Source: an uncultured Dorea sp. (GTDB lineage: Bacteria; Bacillota; Clostridia; Lachnospirales; Lachnospiraceae). From it: a DNA stretch of 64,000 bases. The number at the start of each line of letters is the position of its first letter. The stretch's first letter is position 1. Shown piece after piece: positions 1 to 8,400 of this stretch. The stretch is from positions 78,629 to 142,628 of the forward strand of contig CAPEBR010000008.1 of assembly GCA_948602995.1 (NCBI GenBank), written 5' to 3'. The notes beneath the pieces were generated by a model. The model searched no databases. It was not told the DNA's origin and saw only the letters and a program-made list of their open reading frames with translations. Both the position numbers and the translations under genes were made by a program.

Positions 1-1127
1 TTTCCTATGTAACAGGCGCGCCTTATGCAGTACAGCTTAAGATGTCCTTTGGTACAAAGGGAAGTATTGTTCCTGTATTCATAAGAGGTCTTCCGGCGAT
101 TGTATGGTATGGTTATCAGACATGGCTTGGAGGTACGGCTATTAATAATATCTTCCGTGCATTCGGACTGGATATTCAGTATGGATATGTAATCTTCTTT
201 GTTTTGTTCCAGCTGATTCAGATCTTCCTTTCCACAAAGGGATTCCAGGGAGCAAAATGGGTTGGAAATATTGGCGGCGTGGTTATTACAGTTGCTATGC
301 TTTACCTGTTATACCTCTGCCTGACAACACAGTGGGATGCAATTTCCGCGAACCTTCTTGGTATCGAAGGAACATGGGGGATGCCGTTCGTGGCAGCAAT
401 CATTGCATTCTTCGGCAACAGTACAACGGTTATGCTGAATGCCGGCGACTACTCACGAGAAGTAAAAGACGGCTATTCAAGCCCTGTACGTGGAATTTCC
501 TATTTCCTCGCCATGGTTCCTGCAACCGTACTTCTTGGTATGATCGGCGCTATGGCGTGCTCTGCAACAGGCGTTGCAAACCCGATCAATGCATTTTATG
601 AGATGGTTGACAGCAAGCTTGTTCTTGTTGTAACTCTTTGCTTCATTATTATGGCACAGTTGTCAACAAACCTTGCGTCTAATGTAATCCCGCCGGCATA
701 TGCATTTATGGATGTATTTAAGATGAAGCACCGGACGGCAGTTATTATTGTTGGTATCCTTGCGGTATGTACCTGTCCATGGGTTCTGACAAATGACAGC
801 TCTGCAGCGGGTCTTGCTCTGTTTACAAAGATTTATACTGCATTCTTCGGACCAATCTTTGCAGTACTGATTACGGATTACTTTATTCTTCATAGAAGAA
901 AGATCTCTGACTCCTTACTGAAGGATCTGTACAATGAGGAAGGAGAGCATAAGGGCGTGAACTGGGCAGCAATTATCGCCATTGCAGTAGGCGCTGTGAT
1001 CGGTCTGTTTAATGTTGACATTTCCTTCTTTACAGCTACGATTCCGACGGCTCTTATTTTCTATTTTGGTATGAAGATTATGCCGTCATGCGCGAACTTC
1101 AGAAAGGGTACGACATTAGATAAATAA
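1..1127 (+). CDS. NCS1-family permease (purine/allantoin type), 5' end outside window
   Basis: Reading is open from base 3, so the visible 374 residues are the C-terminal four fifths of a longer membrane carrier; the ATG at 42 is internal. The first visible residues (SYVTGAPYAVQLKMSFGT) align with residues about 85-100 of the complete permease at 3448-4809 (HTYGIPFTVQLRSSFGT). The shared signatures RGLPAIVWYG, GTWGMPF, NAGDYSR and TNLASNVIPPAYAF follow. About ten hydrophobic segments are visible. NCS1 carriers import purines, pyrimidines, hydantoins or allantoin with a proton or sodium ion. Position just ahead of allantoinase suggests allantoin or a related ureide. The next gene starts inside its stop codon, so the two are translationally coupled. 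Exact substrate cannot be read from sequence. Confidence 0.9.
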   Translation, partial: SYVTGAPYAVQLKMSFGTKGSIVPVFIRGLPAIVWYGYQTWLGGTAINNIFRAFGLDIQYGYVIFFVLFQLIQIFLSTKGFQGAKWVGNIGGVVITVAMLYLLYLCLTTQWDAISANLLGIEGTWGMPFVAAIIAFFGNSTTVMLNAGDYSREVKDGYSSPVRGISYFLAMVPATVLLGMIGAMACSATGVANPINAFYEMVDSKLVLVVTLCFIIMAQLSTNLASNVIPPAYAFMDVFKMKHRTAVIIVGILAVCTCPWVLTNDSSAAGLALFTKIYTAFFGPIFAVLITDYFILHRRKISDSLLKDLYNEEGEHKGVNWAAIIAIAVGAVIGLFNVDISFFTATIPTALIFYFGMKIMPSCANFRKGTTLDK

Positions 1128-1840
1128 TGGACGAAAAAAAGTCAGTGGAAGAGTATATGGCGGAGCTTGGGGATATTGTATTGCTGGAGGAGTCGCTTTG
1201 CAGGCAGAAAAAAACTGCAGAAGTATATGCGGTCTATACATATATCCCCAGGGAGCCGCCGCAGTACAGGAACAGGGCTTCCCTGGGCATGATTTCGCTT
1301 TCAGTTACCTGGGTGCTGTTTGATATCTTTGCATTTTTTATGGGCTATACGAAGATCGGCATTGGCGCATCGGTATTTACAGCTGCCCTTGTCATTTTCT
1401 TCCTTGTATTAAAAATGCGGGGGACGAAGGCTTACCAGAAGCTTCTGAAGGAATATGAGGAGTACTGCCATGCATATGAGCTGGTGAAGCTTCTGGAGGA
1501 ACCAGAGCAGCGTACAAGAAGGATGCTTGAAAGCCTTTATAAGAAGAGTGCAGTTTATGACAGATACCAGAATCTAAACGCGGTATGTGCCATACAGGAT
1601 TATCTGAGATCGGGCAGGGCTTCGTCCATTTACGGATCAGAGAGCGTCTACAGACTGTACGATAAGGAGATCCAGAAGGGAAATGTCCCGGACAGGAAAC
1701 GGGAGATTGAATGTGAGATTCACTCAGTGGAGCAGATTCCGGAATACTGCCAGGAGACGGAACGTCTCCTGGATGAAATAGAAAAGAGGTTACTGTTTAC
1801 ACAGGGCTTTGCATTTACTGCAAAGTCTGTAAGAAAATGA
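1127..1840 (+). CDS. Uncharacterised two-helix membrane protein in the allantoin locus
   Basis: I do not recognise this 237-residue protein. Two adjacent hydrophobic helices lie at about residues 55-75 and 80-95, flanked by charged, glutamate/lysine/arginine-rich cytoplasmic-looking segments that probably form helices. The ATG overlaps the TAA of the upstream permease by one base, which implies coupled translation and perhaps an accessory role for that carrier. The last roughly 16 residues (LLFTQGFAFTAKSVRK) are encoded by a dispersed palindromic repeat (1789-1830), so the original C-terminus was probably replaced when that element arrived. Confidence 0.75.
   Translation: MDEKKSVEEYMAELGDIVLLEESLCRQKKTAEVYAVYTYIPREPPQYRNRASLGMISLSVTWVLFDIFAFFMGYTKIGIGASVFTAALVIFFLVLKMRGTKAYQKLLKEYEEYCHAYELVKLLEEPEQRTRRMLESLYKKSAVYDRYQNLNAVCAIQDYLRSGRASSIYGSESVYRLYDKEIQKGNVPDRKREIECEIHSVEQIPEYCQETERLLDEIEKRLLFTQGFAFTAKSVRK
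1789..1830. repeat. Dispersed palindrome, GTTACTG family, at a gene 3' end
   Basis: Begins gttactgtttacacaggg and folds on gctttgca / tgcaaagt around a tttac loop. The same plan (gttactgttcacacagg arm, short inner stem, loop gtaaa or tttac) recurs at 28104-28160, 31230-31254 and 60250-60289. Here it lies inside the end of the upstream reading frame and codes its last residues. Confidence 0.7.
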
Positions 1841-1894
1841 TTCAGGTGTGAGCAAATCACATTCGCGAAGCGAATTATAAATGGATTTGTGAAT

Positions 1895-1921
1895 GTTACT
1901 TTGAACGGAGTGAACAGTAAC
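1895..1921. repeat. Short GTTACT...AGTAAC palindrome before allB
   Basis: gttact and agtaac arms enclose ttgaacggagtgaac. It is the short form of the family also seen at 53048-53074 and 54024-54050. It lies about 30 bases upstream of the allB start. Confidence 0.6.
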
Positions 1922-1952
1922 GAAAAGAAAAATAAAAAACAAGGAGGCTAAA

Positions 1953-3329
1953 ATGATGTATGATGTATTGGTGAAAAACGGTAAGATCGTTACTGCTGAT
2001 TGTGTCATAGAAGGAAATGTTGCAATAAAGGACGGTAAGATTGCGGCAGTCCTTACAGCAGGCGATGAGCCGGAGGCGGCAAAGGTGATCGATGCGGCAG
2101 GGAAATATGTATTCCCGGGAGCAATTGATACCCATGCACACCTTAATGATCCGGGCTTTGAATGGCGTGAGGATTATGAACACGGAACAGCAGCGGCTGC
2201 CCTTGGCGGATATACTACCGTGATTGACATGCCTCTTCAGAATGATCCGTGTATGACCAATGCGGAAGCATTTGATTTTAAAGAAAACAAGGTTTCCCCC
2301 AATGCGTATGTTGATTTCTGCTTCTGGGGCGGACTTACAAGCTATAATTTTAATGACTTAAAAGATCTGGATGAGAAGGGATGCGTATCATTCAAGTCCT
2401 TCATCGGGCCGGTATCTCCGGACTATGAGTCTTTAAATTACGGCCAGGCTTTAGAAGCCATGGACATCATTAAGCAGTTTGGCGGCCGTGCAGGCTTCCA
2501 TTGTGAAGACTATGCGATCATCAAGAACCAGGAGAAGAGGATGAAGGAGGCCGGACGCAATGACTGGAAGGCATTCCTTGAATCCCGCCCGGTGGTTGCA
2601 GAGATTGTTGCAACAGATGCGATTATTGAGATTGCAAAGGCCACAGGCTGCAAGGCGCACATCTGTCATGTATCCCACCCGGCAGTTGCGAAGAAAATCA
2701 AGGCAGCTCAGGATGAAGGATATGATATTACGGCAGAGACCTGTACACATTATCTGACCTTTAGCAATGAAGACGTCATAGAAAAAGGACCGCTTTACAA
2801 ATGCGCGCCGATTCTTCAGCCCAAAGAGGCGGTTGAGGAGATGTGGGAGTATGTAAAGGCAGGCGTATTCAGCGGAATCGCTTCTGACCATTCCCCGTGC
2901 TCCTATGACGAAAAGTACAATGAGATTCTCGGCAACAAGATTGAGACAGTCTTTGACGTATGGGGCGGATGCTCCGGCATCCAGAGCGGCTTCCAGGCGG
3001 CCTTTAGCGAAGGCGTTGTAAAGCGCGGCGTATGCCCGGCCGTATTAGCGAACGCTATGTCCGTACTGCCTGCGAAGGCATTCGGAATCTATGGAAAGAA
3101 GGGCGACATTAAGCCAGGCTTTGATGCCGATCTTCTCATTGTTGACCCGGAGAAGGAATGGGAGATTACAGAGGATTCCCTTCTGTATGTCAATAAAATC
3201 TCAGCCTTTGTGGGCCTGAAGGGAAAAGGAATTCCGGTTATGACGCTGGTGCGCGGTAATGTCATCGCCGAGGATGGCAAGATCGTTGGCGAAAAGGGAA
3301 CCGGCGAACTGGTGAAGAAGCTGAAATAG
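1953..3329 (+). CDS. allB: Allantoinase
   Basis: Hydrolyses the hydantoin ring of allantoin to allantoate, the first step of ureide breakdown; cytoplasmic, binuclear metal enzyme of the cyclic amidohydrolase family. All expected metal ligands are visible: H61 and H63 (DTHAHLNDP), the lysine that becomes carboxylated K148 (SFKSFIGP), H183 (FHCEDYA), H239 (HICHVSHP) and D312 (ASDHSPC). These match the pattern of E. coli AllB (59/61/146/186/242/315) almost one for one. Length of 458 residues is normal. The start at 1953 has an aaggagg ribosome binding site 6-7 bases upstream; a second ATG follows directly. It is followed by the complete permease at 3448. Confidence 0.95.
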   Translation: MMYDVLVKNGKIVTADCVIEGNVAIKDGKIAAVLTAGDEPEAAKVIDAAGKYVFPGAIDTHAHLNDPGFEWREDYEHGTAAAALGGYTTVIDMPLQNDPCMTNAEAFDFKENKVSPNAYVDFCFWGGLTSYNFNDLKDLDEKGCVSFKSFIGPVSPDYESLNYGQALEAMDIIKQFGGRAGFHCEDYAIIKNQEKRMKEAGRNDWKAFLESRPVVAEIVATDAIIEIAKATGCKAHICHVSHPAVAKKIKAAQDEGYDITAETCTHYLTFSNEDVIEKGPLYKCAPILQPKEAVEEMWEYVKAGVFSGIASDHSPCSYDEKYNEILGNKIETVFDVWGGCSGIQSGFQAAFSEGVVKRGVCPAVLANAMSVLPAKAFGIYGKKGDIKPGFDADLLIVDPEKEWEITEDSLLYVNKISAFVGLKGKGIPVMTLVRGNVIAEDGKIVGEKGTGELVKKLK

Positions 3330-3447
3330 AAGCTGAATGTAACTGCGAAGGTACTGAGCAGTTATGCTGAAATAATACTGCTCCCGGGCATGGAATCCGA
3401 AAATCCCGCGCCCGGGGCGAAAAGAGAAATAAGGAGAGAGTGAAAGA

Positions 3448-4809
3448 ATGAGTATAGTTGATAATAAGAATCTGAATCCGGAACTGGTAAAGAATGTAGA
3501 TCCGGATCTGCAGCCTACTAAGAAGCGTATTATGGGCACCCTGTCCTATGCGGCAAGCTTTATGGGCGGATGCGTATCCATCGGTACATTTTCCATGGGC
3601 GCCGGACTGATCGGAGCCCTGACAGTAACACAGGCAATCATAGCCATGGTAATCGGGTGTCTGGTTATCGCTATTGCCCTTGCGATTATCGGCGAGTGCG
3701 GACATACATACGGCATCCCCTTTACCGTTCAGCTCAGGAGCAGCTTTGGTACGACCGGCGTTAAGATCCCAGGCATACTCCGCGGGCTTCCGGCGATCGT
3801 GTGGTTTGGCTTCCAGAGCTGGGTAGGTGCAGGCGCCATCAACAGCTGCCTGAATATCCTTTTCGGAATCAGTAACCTTCCGGTTGTATATGCATTGTTT
3901 ACCCTTCTGCAGGTACTGCTTGCAATCAAGGGCTTCGAAGGAATCAAGTGGCTTGAGAACATTTCCTGCGTATTTATTATTGCAATCCTGATCTACATGC
4001 TGTATGTAGTAAATACACAGTTCTCCTCAGAGATCGGGGACGTATTCTCCGGCATTAAGGGAACATGGGGCATGCCGTTCTGGGCAGCAACCACGTCCTT
4101 CCTTGGAATTTATTCCACAATGATCATCAATGCGTCCGACTATTCACGTAACGCGACAGATGACATTAAGCCTGTGAAGGCAGCAAGCATCTATACAGTA
4201 GCAATCCTTCCCGTAACTCTGTTCATGGGTCTGATCGGACTTCTTGTAACAGCCGCAACAGGAAACAGCGACCCGGTAGTAGTGTTCTCCACCACAATGG
4301 GAAGCAAGGTTCTCACAATCGTAACCCTGCTCTTCATCGCATTTGCACAGGTTACAACAAACGTACTGAACAATATCGTTCCGCCGGCATACGTGTTGAT
4401 GGAGTCCTTCAAGATGAAATGGACACATGCTACGATCCTTGTAGGCGTGCTCTCCGCATGCGTAATGCCATGGAAACTGGTTACAGACGAATCCGCAGCA
4501 GGACTGAATCTCTTCACACAGTTCTACTCCGCATTCCTTGGACCGATCTTTGCAGTCATGGCAGTAGATTACTTCATTCTTCGTAAGAAGAAACTGGATA
4601 TCAATGACATGTATAACAAACAGGGATGCTTTAAGGGAATTAACTGGGCGGCAGTGATCGCCATCATCTTCGGCTCACTGTGCTCACTGCTCGTAATGCA
4701 GCTTTCCTGGTATGTAAGCCTGATTCCGACAGGAGTCGCTTACTATCTGCTGATGAAGGTAATGCCGGCGTCAAAGCCATTCTGTAAAGGAACAATTTTT
4801 GATAAATAA
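3448..4809 (+). CDS. NCS1-family permease, complete (probable allantoin/ureide importer)
   Basis: Full-length 453-residue carrier with about twelve hydrophobic segments and NCS1 signatures: SYAASFMGGCVSIGTFSMG near the N-terminus, RGLPAIVWFGFQSWVGAGAI, GTWGMPFWAATTSF, NASDYSRN and VPPAYVLMESFKMKW. It is preceded by an aaggagag site and follows allB by 118 bases in the same direction. With allB upstream and the rest of the allantoin pathway downstream, allantoin or allantoate uptake is the natural inference; NCS1 members also carry uracil, cytosine or hydantoins. Its last 167 codons are duplicated at 10903-11403. Confidence 0.9.
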   Translation: MSIVDNKNLNPELVKNVDPDLQPTKKRIMGTLSYAASFMGGCVSIGTFSMGAGLIGALTVTQAIIAMVIGCLVIAIALAIIGECGHTYGIPFTVQLRSSFGTTGVKIPGILRGLPAIVWFGFQSWVGAGAINSCLNILFGISNLPVVYALFTLLQVLLAIKGFEGIKWLENISCVFIIAILIYMLYVVNTQFSSEIGDVFSGIKGTWGMPFWAATTSFLGIYSTMIINASDYSRNATDDIKPVKAASIYTVAILPVTLFMGLIGLLVTAATGNSDPVVVFSTTMGSKVLTIVTLLFIAFAQVTTNVLNNIVPPAYVLMESFKMKWTHATILVGVLSACVMPWKLVTDESAAGLNLFTQFYSAFLGPIFAVMAVDYFILRKKKLDINDMYNKQGCFKGINWAAVIAIIFGSLCSLLVMQLSWYVSLIPTGVAYYLLMKVMPASKPFCKGTIFDK

Positions 4810-4814
4810 TTCAA

Positions 4815-4902
4815 TTGGGGACGGGGTATTTTTAAAAATGCCTCGTGCCCGTTAATTTTTTTATTTCTGGGGACAGACACTTTTTAAAAATACCCCGTCC
4901 TC
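4815..4902. repeat. GGGGACGGGG palindromic repeat, composite copy
   Basis: Two half-palindromes lie back to back: ttggggacggggtattttt at 4815 and ctggggacagacacttttt ending ataccccgtcctcag at 4902. Perfect 38-base copies of the same element sit at 11409, 12792 and 16273, and a shorter one at 45813. Short palindromes with GGGGACRG ends are associated in Firmicutes with REP-associated tyrosine transposases; none is encoded in this window. Confidence 0.8.
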
Positions 4903-4950
4903 AGTTGGTTGATGTCTATAGATTATAATTTGTTTATTTCTGAGGAAAAA

Positions 4951-5110
4951 AATTCCAACTGTGCGGTTGGATGCCCTTTAGAGCATCCAACCCATTCAGC
5001 TATTCGCAAAATCTGTGCTATCGCACTCCCAGAGTCTGCTAACGTAGCCACATTTTGCTCATTAAAGAAATGGAGTGCTAATTCGAATTGCAACCGCACA
5101 GGTGGAAAAA
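4951..5110. repeat. 160-bp element with inverted termini (MITE-like)
   Basis: aattccaactgtgcggttgg at the left and caaccgcacaggtggaaaaa at the right are inverted copies with one mismatch over the core. Inside the left end a second perfect 10-bp stem (4965-4974 with 4983-4992, ggttggatgc/gcatccaacc) is nested. A 71-codon open frame crosses it, but that frame has no ribosome binding site and is not believed. This fills part of the 620-base gap between the permease and the giant surface protein. Confidence 0.6.
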
Positions 5111-5234
5111 TTTTGCAATGGTAATGTTATGCGCCGATATAAAGTTACACATTATGACAATAGATTCAGTCTGTGTAGCAACGTTTCTAGAATATAAAAG
5201 CTAATTTTAACTCGTTGTACTACTTCACACCAGT

Positions 5235-5390
5235 ACACCAGTTTATAACTTTTGAAATCTCCTAAAACTTAATAAAGTGTAGACTTCTACAATATTTATC
5301 AGGATAGAACAATTTTTAATGTTCTCGATATATCTCTTGAAACCGAGTGGAAGACATTCATTCAAAAATCAAAAAGTCGTAAACTGGTGT
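5235..5390. repeat. 156-bp inverted-repeat element upstream of the surface protein
   Basis: Left arm acaccagtttataactttt (from 5235) is the inverse of the right arm ending aaagtcgtaaactggtgt (5390), with an exact 11-bp outer core. The interior is AT-rich and has a small agaaca/tgttct hairpin. It ends about 40 bases before the GTG start of the next gene, so it may carry or shape that gene's promoter/leader. No clear -35/-10 pair was found in this gap. Confidence 0.5.
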
Positions 5391-5432
5391 ATTGATTTAA
5401 ATAAAGAATAATAAAACTAGGAGAGACGAACA

Positions 5433-8400
5433 GTGAAAAAAAGAAGAACAATAAGGCTTATCGCTGTACTACTATCATTTATGACGGCAATTTCTATGAT
5501 TCCATCTTTGGACAGTGTGCATGCTGCTGAAGCCTCGAAAAGAATCTATGTTGATGGACATATAGATTCTTTTGATTTGGAGAAGTTCACGATAACAATT
5601 GACGGCACAATTTATGATGTGGCTGATGATTTTCCGTTTAATGAAGCGATTAGTTCCTGGGTTGAAGGAAAATACATAGTTGCAGTTATTGAAAACAATG
5701 TGATAACAAAAGTGTATAATTCAGATGAGCCAAATAAAATGCCGATGGATTCAGAATTAAAAGGAAAAATCAAGGAGGTTTGTTATAACATCCCTGTATA
5801 TAAGCAGACCAACACAGGAGCTATAGTGAGTGCCTCGCAAGATTTAGAAAATGCGATAAACGATTATTTGGAAAAAATGGGAATAGAGTTGACTGATGAA
5901 GCCGACAAAGGTGAGAGCGAAAAATATTCTGCGGAAAAGTTGCGAGCTTTCGATGAAGTGACTAAAGATAAGATTATTACTATGGTGGCAGGTGCACCTG
6001 AAAAGGTCATAAACGCAGTGTATGAAGTATATGCCATGTATTTAGATACGTTGGTCAATCTAGGAGTCGATTTGGGAAAAATCGACTTCAGTAAGAGCGA
6101 AATTGAGATAGGTACAAGGCTTGTTAATAAATTACAAAACAGTCTCAGTGATGATATATTTACCGGTAAGTCAGGACAATACACTGTTACATTCAACGTA
6201 ACGGGTATATGGGGAGCGCATACTGGGGTGATTACAGCCAGTAATGGAAAATATAGTTATACAGGCATCATAAATACAACCACCACTAAAACAGCTAAAA
6301 TCATGGAAGAATATGTCAACCAGCTGGCTACTTTATCTAATAGTGCCTTTAAAAAGGCTGTTACATCTTTGGTTAGCTATTTCTGTACAGCTACAGGTTT
6401 GGCTGATTTCACAACAAAGGAGTTGAATAAATTTTTCAAAGATAAAATCGAAACGTTCCAGGCAAATGGCCATAGCAATGTGCCGAAAAACTACTTAAAG
6501 CTTAATGAGCTATGCCAGTCGATAAAAACTTTGAAAAACAATAAGACATCTGCTGACTTGTGTAAGTCCTTCAAAGAATTGGAAAACTTGTACAAGAAAA
6601 TAAAGGATATTGAGAAACTTAGTGATTCAGAAATTAGGGACAAGGTTGTGACGTCCGCCATGTCTAAGGTCAACAAACTAAAAGATAAACTGATTGATGA
6701 GATTTATTATTATCTTTACGATCCTACAAATTCTAATAGTATTGCAAATAGTGAAGATAGTGTATTTAAGAAATTAAAAAAGTTTCTTTTTGAGTGCCCC
6801 GTAGAGATTCAAGTTACCGATAAAAATGGCAATGTTATCGGAAACACAGCAGAGGGGGAAACTAGTTTTAATGGAGAGATTAGTGCAGAAATCAATGGAG
6901 ATGTAAAGATTCTTTTTATTCCCGATGATTTAATCGTTAATCTTAAATTGACAGCTACTGACGATGGGCTTATGGACTATTGTATTGAGCAAATAGACGA
7001 GAATGGGTACACCGTGGGACGTCTCAATTATTATAGTATTCCCCTAGTAGATGGTAAGAGTTACACGCAAAGTGTTGACTCAGCCTTTGATATAACGAAT
7101 AGAGAAAACGCAGCCGTAATTGCCCAAGACGGGACGAGCATAATCCCTAATGAGTATATTTCTGTAGATGATGCGGCGACAGTTAAAGTAAATGTGACTG
7201 CAGATGAGGGCGGAATGGTTTACAGTGAAACATTATATACACGGGGAAGTTCTGTAGAAATCATGGCTAATCCAGTAGATGATTTTCACATTTTTGCTGG
7301 ATGGTATGTTGACGGAACATTAGTGGAGCTTAAAAATACATATCGTTTTTGTGCCAAAACTGATGTGACTATCCATGCGGCTTTTAAAGAAATTAAGACG
7401 GTAGATGATACCCACATCGTCACACTCGGTGATGCCTATAAAGATTTTGCTTCTGTGGTAATTTACAAGAATGGATGGGATTATGACATTCTTCTCAGAC
7501 TTGGTGGGGCAAATGGCAGTGCCGATGATTACAAGACACTAACCTTGCAGAATTATTCGTCTTTCGGAGACTTGGATAGTACGTCAGTGATTGAAGCCGA
7601 CTACGATAATTGTGTTAGTTTTTGGGTTAGGAATATTCCTTTAGAAATATACTCAGAACTGGGTTCTTCAACAACATGTATAGTTGACAAGAGTGGTGCG
7701 CTAATAGCAACAATTGACGCGGTGCCCGAAGTAGTTAATTCGATTCAATCTGTGGAGGAAATTCTTGCTATATCTAAGAATCTTAATGGGTACTATCGTT
7801 TGGTGAAAGATATAGATCTTAGCGATATTGAGAACTGGATGCCAATTGAGGGAGTTTTTACAGGAGTCTTAGACGGAAATGGTCATTCCATATACAACAT
7901 GAGAACTAACACGAAAAGTGGTGGTGCTGGTTTATTCAGCAAGGTTAGTGGGAAAATCAGGAATCTTAATGTTTCTGGAAATATTACTACTGAGACTGGC
8001 TCTAATATCGGTTTTATTGCTAGAGAGAATTCTGGCACTATAGCTCGTTGTACTGTCTTTGGTACAATAGAGGGCGGCTCTGATGAAACAGGAGGTTTAG
8101 TCGGCAAAAATTCTGGAAGTATATATCATTGTGTGTCGGATGTAAAAATTCATTCGAGTGGATCAAACGTAGGAGGTTTGGTCGGCGAAACTGGCGGCAC
8201 AATCCATCATTGTTCTGCAACTGGTAATGTTACAGGCAACCTTAATGTAGGCGGATTAGTAGGCTATAGTCATGGAGTATTTAGAATCTGTTTTGCAACT
8301 GGTGATGTCACTGGGCAAGACAACATAGGTGGACTGATTGGCTATCATTTTAACGGGCCTTCTAATTCTTATAGCTACCTTAAAAATTGTTATGCAACCG

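Noticed and set aside
2451..2891. Long open frame on the opposite strand of allB, and similar frames opposite other genes
   Set aside because: Shadow frames of well-supported coding sequence, without starts or recognisable domains.
4909..5124. 71-codon open frame after the complete permease
   Set aside because: It runs through an inverted-repeat element, has no ribosome binding site and no protein-like pattern.
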